Both the position numbers and the translations under genes were made by a program. A model generated the notes under the pieces. It was not told where the DNA came from. It searched no databases and saw only the letters and a list, made by a program, of their open reading frames with translations. Positions 31,956-37,564 of a stretch of DNA of 37,564 nt are shown here, piece after piece (within the stretch, counting starts at the first letter, position 1; each line of letters starts with the position of its first letter). Origin of the DNA: Myxococcales bacterium (GTDB lineage: Bacteria; Myxococcota_A; Polyangia; Polyangiales; Polyangiaceae); contig JAHFDV010000006.1 in assembly GCA_023248815.1 (NCBI GenBank), forward strand, positions 1,658-39,221. The letters run 5' to 3'.

Positions 31956-32753
31956 ATGCGCTTTGACAAGACGGCGGAGATAAACGGGATCTCGCTACGC
32001 TACGAGACCTCAGGAACAGGCGACCCCGCGATCCTTCTCCTTCATGGGCTCGGTTCGGACCCCGGTGCTCTTCGCGGCACGGTTGCCTCGCTCAGCGCGA
32101 CCTTTCGCGTCATCGTGCCCATTCAGCGCGGCCACGTTCCATCGGGAACGGTCCCTCCTTACACCAACGATCAGCTGGTCGACGACGCACTCCGTCTCGT
32201 TGAAAAGCTCGCCATCTCGAGTCTCGTTGCCGTCGGATACTCGCGCGGTGCGCAGACGGCGCTGGCTCTTGCAGCCGAGCGGCCTGACATCGTGAAAGGT
32301 GTCGTTTCCTTGGGAGGTGTATCCCATGCCGACGAAGCGACATTGCAGCAAGACCCTGCGCTCTTTGCCAGCATCGAACGCGACGGTTTGGACCGTTTCG
32401 CGGAGAACGTCGCGCGCATGTTGGTCTCGCGGAAGGGGCTCGTGACCAACCCTTCGCTCAGAGATTACGCGAAGCTCAATATGGCTCGCCATGCGCCGGA
32501 CACGATGATTCGACTTTTGCGCGACTATCATGCGGCCGATATCCGGCCTCTCCTTCCGAAGGTGAAGTGCCCGGTCGTCTTGGTCGTCGGCGCAGACGAC
32601 CAGATGTGTAGCTTGCGATCCCAAATCGAATTGAAGGCACGCCTCGAGCAGTGCGTCGTGCGAGTGCTCCCGAGCGTGGGCCATGACTACGTCGGAGAGG
32701 CCGTTGCCGAGGTCAATGCGCTCATCGCCGAATTCGTTGCCGGACTCACTTAG
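31956..32753 (+). CDS. Alpha/beta hydrolase
   Basis: This 265-residue enzyme has the full alpha/beta-hydrolase layout. The oxyanion-hole motif is LLLHGLGSD, the nucleophile Ser is in AVGYSRGAQTALALA, the acidic residue in VVGADDQM, and the His in PSVGHDY. No signal peptide is visible, so it is cytoplasmic. The substrate (ester, lactone or enol-lactone) is unknown. Its neighbours, an acyl ligase and a methyltransferase, suggest a role in a small metabolic pathway. ATG 31956 is preceded by a weak GGGAT. Confidence 0.88.
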   Translation: MRFDKTAEINGISLRYETSGTGDPAILLLHGLGSDPGALRGTVASLSATFRVIVPIQRGHVPSGTVPPYTNDQLVDDALRLVEKLAISSLVAVGYSRGAQTALALAAERPDIVKGVVSLGGVSHADEATLQQDPALFASIERDGLDRFAENVARMLVSRKGLVTNPSLRDYAKLNMARHAPDTMIRLLRDYHAADIRPLLPKVKCPVVLVVGADDQMCSLRSQIELKARLEQCVVRVLPSVGHDYVGEAVAEVNALIAEFVAGLT

Positions 32754-33066
32754 GCTCCCCGCGCGAGGCTCCGTCGCGGGTCCCGTTGATGTCCTCGTGC
32801 CGCAAGAAACAGCGCGCGGCGCTTGATTCCAGCTAGGCAGCGCGCGCTCACCTCGTGTAGACAGCGTCTCCCCGAACGGCTCGAGCGTTTGCGGCGCTCA
32901 ACGATACGAAGAGTCCTCGGCAGGAGAGACCCGTATCGGGTATGTATTGGCATGCATAATGTTGTGCCTGTATGCCTTTTATATGCATAGCCGTGTGGCT
33001 ATTCGGCATTTTGGTGCATACGCGTTGCGCTTTATGCAATTGTTGCTATTCATACTCTGAACACAC
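32754..33066. other. Intergenic region, AT-rich 3' half upstream of argC
   Basis: The first about 180 nt (32754-32935) are GC-rich with a CCCGCG/CGCGGG dyad that could terminate the hydrolase gene. From about 32936 to 33060 the DNA becomes clearly AT-richer than the rest of the window and full of TGCATA/TATGC half-sites, listed separately. A short open frame across the region (32750-32953, minus) has no coding character. Confidence 0.6.
32953..33038 (+). promoter_or_regulatory. Operator-like TGCATA/TATGC array upstream of argC
   Basis: TGCATA-N12-TATGC occurs twice, at 32953-32975 and 33015-33037, exactly 62 bp apart. A palindromic TATGCATA lies between them at 32982-32989. The sites directly precede the arginine operon. 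TGCATA-type half-sites resemble the ARG boxes described for actinobacterial ArgR, but with a different spacing, so ArgR is only a candidate binder. CATACT (33051-33056) ends 10 nt before the argC start and could be the -10. Confidence 0.6.
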
Positions 33067-34134
33067 GTGAAGACCGAAGGATCGCTCGAAAAATCAGGCA
33101 CTCGCGTGCGCGCGGCCGTGATCGGTGCGGCGGGGCTTACGGGCGTCGAGCTCACGCGCCTCCTGCTGGATCACCCAAACTTCGATCTCACGGTCGTGAC
33201 CTCGACGTCGGATGCGGGGAAGCGCGTCGACGACCTCTATCCAGGTATCGCGCGGACGAATCTCACGTACGTAGCGCCCGATCTCGAGTCGATCGCCAAG
33301 AACAACGACCTCGCGTTTCTTGCGGTGCCGCACACGGCCGCGATGGACATCGCGCCATTCCTTCTCGAGCGTGGCCTCAAAGTCGTCGACGTGTCGGCGG
33401 ACTTTCGTCTCAGCGACGCGAAGACCTACGAGAAGTGGTACGGCACGCCGCACAAGGCGCCGGCGCTTTTGGATGAAGCAGCCTACGGCTTGCCCGAGCT
33501 CTTTCCACTTTCTACGGCGCGTCTCGTCGCATGCGCTGGCTGCTATCCCACGGCGACGTTGCTTGCCGCAGCTCCCGCGATCGAAGCCAAGATCGTGACC
33601 TCACAACGCATCATCGTCGACGCGAAGTCAGGTGTCTCCGGCGCAGGTCGCGAGGCTCGGGCCGACTCGATGTACATCTCGGTGACGGAATCTATCGGCG
33701 CCTACAAGGTCGCTTCGCATCGGCACACTCCCGAAATCACGCAAGGCGTCGTCTCGCTCGGACTCGAAGGCGCGCGCATCGTCTTCTCACCGCACCTCGC
33801 GCCGATGTCGCGCGGCCTTCTCTCCACCGTCTATCTCGAAGTCGATCCCAAGATCGACACGAAGGCGGCGCTCGCGATCTACAAGGCGCGCTACGAAAAG
33901 TGCCCCTTCATCACGGTGCATCCGGCGGGACGCATGCCGAAGACCTCGGAAGTGCGCGGCTCGAACCGCGCGCACATCGGCCTCGTCGTCGACGACAACA
34001 GCCACACGCTCGTCGTTACTTCGGCCATCGACAATCTCGTGAAAGGCGCATCGGGACAGGCGGTCCAGTGCGCGAATTTGCTCTTCGGATTCGAAGAGAC
34101 GACCGGGCTCGCCACCCACGGCGCCATCGCTTGA
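33067..34134 (+). CDS. argC: N-acetyl-gamma-glutamyl-phosphate reductase
   Basis: This 355-residue enzyme reduces N-acetylglutamyl phosphate to the semialdehyde with NADPH, the third step of arginine synthesis. The nucleotide-binding loop is AAVIGAAGLTGVELTRLL, the catalytic Cys is C159 in ACAGCYPTATLLA, and HLAPMSRGLLSTVY and the conserved His region (VASHRHTPEI) are intact. GTG 33067 is the start; the first about 12 residues precede the domain. It is the first gene of argC-J-B-D-F; the gap to argJ is 10 nt. The operator-like array just upstream likely controls the whole operon. Confidence 0.97.
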   Translation: MKTEGSLEKSGTRVRAAVIGAAGLTGVELTRLLLDHPNFDLTVVTSTSDAGKRVDDLYPGIARTNLTYVAPDLESIAKNNDLAFLAVPHTAAMDIAPFLLERGLKVVDVSADFRLSDAKTYEKWYGTPHKAPALLDEAAYGLPELFPLSTARLVACAGCYPTATLLAAAPAIEAKIVTSQRIIVDAKSGVSGAGREARADSMYISVTESIGAYKVASHRHTPEITQGVVSLGLEGARIVFSPHLAPMSRGLLSTVYLEVDPKIDTKAALAIYKARYEKCPFITVHPAGRMPKTSEVRGSNRAHIGLVVDDNSHTLVVTSAIDNLVKGASGQAVQCANLLFGFEETTGLATHGAIA

Positions 34135-34144
34135 GGATTTTGTC

Positions 34145-35362
34145 ATGAAGGACACACGTTTCACGACGCGACTCGGAGGAGTGACTGCTCCCCTCGGCTT
34201 CTACGCTGCAGGCGTGAGCGCGGGCATTCGCAAGTCCGGCAAAAAGGACCTAGCGCTCATCGTCACGGACAAGCCGTCGCCGGCCGCCGCAATGTTCACG
34301 ACGAGCAGCATGGCCGCTCCGCCCGTCACGCTCTCTCGCAAACATCTCGAAGATGGGCTGCTTCGTGCGATCGTCGTCAACGCCGGTAACGCCAACGCGT
34401 GCACGGGCGACCAGGGCATCAAAGACGCAGAGGCGATGGCCGAAGCAACGGCGCGCGCCATCGACTGCAAGCCCAGCGACGTGCTCGTTTCTTCGACCGG
34501 AGTCATCGGCGTGCCCATGCCGATGAAAGTCGTTCTCGATGGAATTACGCGCGCGACGAAAGCGATCGACAAGAACGCCTGGCTCGACGCCGCCACCGCG
34601 ATCATGACGACCGACACGTACGAGAAGACGGCCGCCGTGTCGTTCCTCATCGACGACACGACGTACACCGTCGGCGGCATGGCCAAGGGCAGCGGGATGA
34701 TCGAGCCCAACATGGCGACGATGCTCGGCTTCCTCACCACCGACGCGCCGCTCGATTCCGCTGCCTGCGATGCCGCGCTCCGAGGCTCGGTCAACAAGAC
34801 GTTCAATCGCATCACCGTCGACTCCGACACTTCGACGAACGACATGTGCGTGCTCATCGCGAGTGGCGCAGCGGGCGGCGCGCCCATCACCAAAGATGAT
34901 CCGCGCTTCGAGATCGTCGCAGCGGCCATTCACGAAGTCTGTCGAGAGCTCGGCCGCATGATCGTGCGCGATGGCGAAGGCGCGACGAAGCTCATCACCG
35001 TCAACGTCTCGAACGCGGCCACCGACGAAGACGCCGTTGCCGCCGCGCGTTCGATCGCGAACTCGCCGCTCGTGAAGACGGCGATTTTCGGCAACGACGC
35101 CAACTGGGGTCGGGTGGCAGCCGCGCTCGGAAAATCCCCCGCGAAGGTGAACCCCAACAGCGTTCGGATCGAATTCGCAGGAATTCTCACGTGCGATAGC
35201 GGCACCGCGGTCCCCTTCTCCGAAGAAGACGCGGCAGCCGCGCTCGCGGGCGAAGAAGTGGAGATCGCCGTCGATCTCGGTCTCGGATTCGGCGCCGCGA
35301 CGATCTGGACGTGTGATCTCTCGTACGAATACGTCCGCATCAACGGGAGCTACCGAACGTGA
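34145..35362 (+). CDS. argJ: Glutamate N-acetyltransferase / ornithine acetyltransferase
   Basis: This 405-residue enzyme transfers the acetyl group from N-acetylornithine to glutamate, so the pathway recycles acetyl (the cyclic version). The self-cleavage site and nucleophile is T192 in KGSGMIEPNMATMLGFLTTD. NAGNANACTGDQG and SSTGVIGVPMP are also typical. GAGG lies eight nt before ATG 34145. The stop overlaps the argB start (GTGA), a translational coupling. It may be mono- or bifunctional; this cannot be told from the motifs alone. Confidence 0.97.
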   Translation: MKDTRFTTRLGGVTAPLGFYAAGVSAGIRKSGKKDLALIVTDKPSPAAAMFTTSSMAAPPVTLSRKHLEDGLLRAIVVNAGNANACTGDQGIKDAEAMAEATARAIDCKPSDVLVSSTGVIGVPMPMKVVLDGITRATKAIDKNAWLDAATAIMTTDTYEKTAAVSFLIDDTTYTVGGMAKGSGMIEPNMATMLGFLTTDAPLDSAACDAALRGSVNKTFNRITVDSDTSTNDMCVLIASGAAGGAPITKDDPRFEIVAAAIHEVCRELGRMIVRDGEGATKLITVNVSNAATDEDAVAAARSIANSPLVKTAIFGNDANWGRVAAALGKSPAKVNPNSVRIEFAGILTCDSGTAVPFSEEDAAAALAGEEVEIAVDLGLGFGAATIWTCDLSYEYVRINGSYRT

Positions 35363-36255
35363 GCGCCGACCTTCTCGCGCGCGCGCAGGACATCCTCTCG
35401 CGTGCGGGGACGGAAGGAGTTCGCGGAAAGGTCGTCGTCATCAAGGTCGGCGGCGCGTCGATCGCCGACGAAACGGTGCTCGCGCATCTCGCCGAAGATC
35501 TCGTCGTCCTGAAGCTCATGGGCACGAAGCCCGTAGTCGTGCACGGTGGCGGGCCAGACATCACCGCCCGCATGAAAGCGGCGGGCCTTCCTGTCGAGTT
35601 CGTGCGCGGCCTCCGCGTGACCTCGGAAGAAGCGATTCGCATCGTGCGCGAAGTCCTCGTCGACACGAACAACCGAGCCCTCGTCGAAGCGATCAACGCG
35701 CATGGCGACCACGCGGTGGGGCTCTCGGGCGATCGCGACAATCTCGTTCGAGCCAAAGTGCTCGATCCCGCGCTGGGACGAGTGGGGGACGTGACGGGGG
35801 TCGACGCCGATGCGCTCGCGCGCATTCTTGGCGAAGGTCGCATTCCCGTCATCGCGTGCTTGGGCACCGGTGAAGACGGAGGATCGCTCAACATCAACGC
35901 CGATCTCGTGGCCGCCGAGCTCGCACGCGCGATTCGCGGTGAGATCGTCCTCTTTCTCACGGACGTCGACGGCCTTTATCGAAACTTTCCGAACAAAGAT
36001 TCGATCATCGCCGAGCTCCCCGTCGAAGAAGCCGAACGCCTCCTCGCGAGCGGCGCGCTCGGCGCAGGGATGGCACCCAAGATCGATGCATGCGTACGCG
36101 TGATTCGCGCGGGTGCCGAGCGTGCGCGAATCGTGAACGCAAAGCGTGCAGGCGCGCTGCTCTCGGAGTTCGAGCCTTCTGCAATCACGGGAACCCGCGT
36201 CGTCGCGAAAGCCACGGGCGAGCTGAAGATCTCGACAGAAAAGGGTGCAAACTAA
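35359..36255 (+). CDS. argB: Acetylglutamate kinase
   Basis: This 298-residue amino-acid kinase phosphorylates N-acetylglutamate, the second step of the pathway. The phosphate-binding loop VIKVGGASIAD, VVVHGGGPDITARMKAAGL, AVGLSGDRDNLVRA and NINADLVAAELARAI are all present. An N-terminal helix of about 24 residues before the core (DLLARAQDILSRAG) is the feature linked to arginine-sensitive hexameric kinases, so feedback by arginine is plausible. The start is GTG 35359, which overlaps the argJ stop by four nt. The kinase ends one base before the argD ATG. Confidence 0.97.
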   Translation: MSADLLARAQDILSRAGTEGVRGKVVVIKVGGASIADETVLAHLAEDLVVLKLMGTKPVVVHGGGPDITARMKAAGLPVEFVRGLRVTSEEAIRIVREVLVDTNNRALVEAINAHGDHAVGLSGDRDNLVRAKVLDPALGRVGDVTGVDADALARILGEGRIPVIACLGTGEDGGSLNINADLVAAELARAIRGEIVLFLTDVDGLYRNFPNKDSIIAELPVEEAERLLASGALGAGMAPKIDACVRVIRAGAERARIVNAKRAGALLSEFEPSAITGTRVVAKATGELKISTEKGAN

Positions 36256-36256
36256 A

Positions 36257-37411
36257 ATGGGAGAGCTTTTCGATCGCACCGCGGAACTCGACCGCGCGTT
36301 CCACCTTCCGACCTACGCGCGAAAGAAGGTCATGTTCGTGCGCGGCGAGGGGATGACACTCTTCGACGACGACGGCAAAAAATATCTCGATTTCACGAGC
36401 GGAATCGGGGTGACGAGTCTCGGCCACGCGCACCCCAAGGTCGCAGCCGCGGTGGCTGCACAGATGACGAAGCTCGTGCACGTGAGCAACCTCTACTTCG
36501 TCGAGCACCGCGACGAGCTCGCCGCGAAGCTCATCCAGCTCTTTGGTCATCCCGGCAAAGTATTCTTTGCGAACTCGGGGGCAGAAGCCAACGAAGGCTG
36601 CTTCAAGCTCGCGCGTCGCTATGGCAAGGCGAAGCGGGGTGAGGGCGCCTCGACGATCATTTGTGCGAATGGATCATTCCATGGCCGTACGCTCGCGGCG
36701 CTTGCTGCGACGGGCCAAGCATCGAAGCAAGATGCGTTCAAGCCGCTTCCCGCCGGCTTCAAGCACGTTCCCTTGAACGACCTCGAGGCGCTCGCCGCGG
36801 CGATCACCGACGACGTCTGCGCGGTGATGGTCGAACCGATTCAAGGCGAGGGCGGCGTGTTTCCCTGCACCAAAGAATATCTGCAGGGTGCACGTAAACT
36901 CTGCGACGAGCGCGGCGTCCTGCTCATGTTCGACGAGGTGCAGACGGCATTTTATCGCACGGGAACGCCCTTCAGTTTCCAGCGCTGCGGCGTCGTGCCA
37001 GACGCAATGGCGCTCGCAAAGGCGATGGCCAACGGGCTTCCCATCGGCGCGATTCTCGCGGGCGAAAAGTGCATGGATACGCTGCAGCCGGGCGAGCACG
37101 GCTCGACGTTCGGCGGTGGTCCCGTGGTTTGTGCGGCAGCTCTCGCGACGCTCGCGGCTCATGAAGAGCAGAAGCTCGGCGAGAATGCGACGCGCGTCGG
37201 TAACTACTTTCTCGCGAAGCTCGAGGCGTTCAAAGAGTCTACGGGCCTCCTCACGGACGTTCGCGGCGCCGGCCTCATGGTCGGAGTCACGCTCAAAGAC
37301 CCCATTGCTGCGCGCGTCGTCGAAGAAGCTCGTGCCAAGGGCTTCGTGCTTCTCAACGTCGGCGATTCCATTCTCCGCTTCTTGCCACCGCTCGTCTGCA
37401 CCGAAAAATAG
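36257..37411 (+). CDS. argD: Acetylornithine aminotransferase, C-terminus cut by TAG
   Basis: This PLP enzyme converts N-acetylglutamate semialdehyde to N-acetylornithine. The visible 384 residues keep the active site: FFANSGAEANEGCFKLARR, GSFHGRTLAALA, D226 in LLMFDEVQTAFYRTG and the PLP-binding Lys K255 in DAMALAKAMANG, and STFGGGPVVCAAALATL. The start ATG 36257 is favoured over GTG 36245. The protein stops at TAG 37409-37411 after LRFLPPLVCTEK, where homologues usually run on into a final helix. The frame after the TAG stays open for 21 codons and looks like that helix. The gene may therefore be truncated by a nonsense mutation or read through. The enzyme core is present, so it might still be active. 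Confidence 0.95.
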   Translation: MGELFDRTAELDRAFHLPTYARKKVMFVRGEGMTLFDDDGKKYLDFTSGIGVTSLGHAHPKVAAAVAAQMTKLVHVSNLYFVEHRDELAAKLIQLFGHPGKVFFANSGAEANEGCFKLARRYGKAKRGEGASTIICANGSFHGRTLAALAATGQASKQDAFKPLPAGFKHVPLNDLEALAAAITDDVCAVMVEPIQGEGGVFPCTKEYLQGARKLCDERGVLLMFDEVQTAFYRTGTPFSFQRCGVVPDAMALAKAMANGLPIGAILAGEKCMDTLQPGEHGSTFGGGPVVCAAALATLAAHEEQKLGENATRVGNYFLAKLEAFKESTGLLTDVRGAGLMVGVTLKDPIAARVVEEARAKGFVLLNVGDSILRFLPPLVCTEK

Positions 37412-37477
37412 ATCGATGCAGTGCTCGCGGCGCTTTCTTCACTGCTCGCTCCTCCGAGCGCGGCAACCGGCTCTTGA
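37412..37477 (+). pseudogene. In-frame remnant of the argD C-terminal helix after TAG
   Basis: Directly after the TAG, the same frame reads IDAVLAALSSLLAPPSAATGS and then TGA. The I-D-x-x-L-x-x-L pattern is what ArgD-type transaminases have after the LRFLPPL segment. The sense codon before it would be GAG or AAG, one base from TAG. This supports a recent nonsense change, a sequencing error or readthrough. Confidence 0.7.
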
Positions 37478-37498
37478 GCTCGAACAAAGGCACCACAC

Positions 37499-37564
37499 AT
37501 GAAATCGCTCACTGGAAGAGACCTTCTCACGCTCGGCGAGCTCTCGCCGGAAGAGCTCACGCTC
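37499..37564 (+). CDS. argF: Ornithine carbamoyltransferase, N-terminal fragment
   Basis: The gene begins at ATG 37499 with AAAGG nearby and is cut by the window end after 22 codons. The visible MKSLTGRDLLTLGELSPEEL matches the N-terminus of ornithine carbamoyltransferases, where a short strand is followed by LSPEEL. The position after argC-J-B-D supports the call. This enzyme makes citrulline from ornithine and carbamoyl phosphate. The active-site motif STRT is outside the window. Confidence 0.85.
   Translation, partial: MKSLTGRDLLTLGELSPEELTL

Noticed and set aside
29034-32857. Possible att duplication of the tRNA-Cys 3' end (CTCACCTC near 32849)
   Set aside because: The match is only eight bases, and the same octamer also occurs near 15478. 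No integrase is present, so it looks like chance.

Overview
The window looks like a chromosomal segment of a high-GC myxobacterium (Myxococcota, probably Polyangiales). The evidence is GC-rich third positions, many lipoproteins with no assigned function, a REC-like/GGDEF/HDOD fusion, a short protein with a MYXO-CTERM-like tail, and canonical housekeeping genes scattered among accessory ones. The taxonomy is an inference; no rRNA is present.

Layout. 1-261 is the 3' end of pyruvate kinase, followed by a YhhQ-type queuosine-precursor transporter. Its end runs into a five-copy 42-bp tandem repeat that fills the gap to the convergent topA (DNA topoisomerase I with a histone-like tail). On the minus strand follow dprA, a PadR regulator and a two-lobed retropepsin-like lipoprotein. 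A polysaccharide-deacetylase-like lipoprotein is divergent from the last of these. 8002-12126 holds a Gln/Tyr-rich lipoprotein and, divergently, a Cpx-like envelope-stress operon: a His-rich LTxxQ protein, a 65-aa membrane protein, an OmpR-type regulator and a histidine kinase. A GTGAA-N5-GTGAA box overlaps the predicted -35 region of that operon.

12145-21048 is mixed: an LpqC-type esterase, a Gly-rich MYXO-CTERM-like protein, a Cys-cluster protein next to a stand-alone E2 acyltransferase domain, a TPR protein with a very clear terminator, a small lipoprotein, the GGDEF-HDOD protein and a beta-propeller lipoprotein.

21193-28694 is an exopolysaccharide/O-antigen locus: O-antigen ligase/polymerase, GT2 and GT4 glycosyltransferases, a GT-C-like membrane protein (ATGA overlap with the GT4 gene), a Wza-type export lipoprotein and a polyprenyl-phosphate sugar-phosphate transferase. 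After a tRNA-Cys(GCA) comes a small accessory module: acyl-CoA ligase, methyltransferase and alpha/beta hydrolase.

33067 to the end is the arginine operon argC-argJ-argB-argD-argF. It is preceded by an AT-rich operator-like region with two copies of TGCATA-N12-TATGC. argD has an in-frame TAG exactly where the conserved C-terminal helix should begin, and the reading frame continues with helix-like sequence after it.

The most interesting signals are the Cpx-like operon (Trp heptad kinase, His-rich partner, regulator box and leader hairpin), the argD amber codon, the TGCATA/TATGC operator, the 42-bp repeat, and -10-like hexamers placed 5-12 nt before several start codons, which suggest leaderless transcripts.
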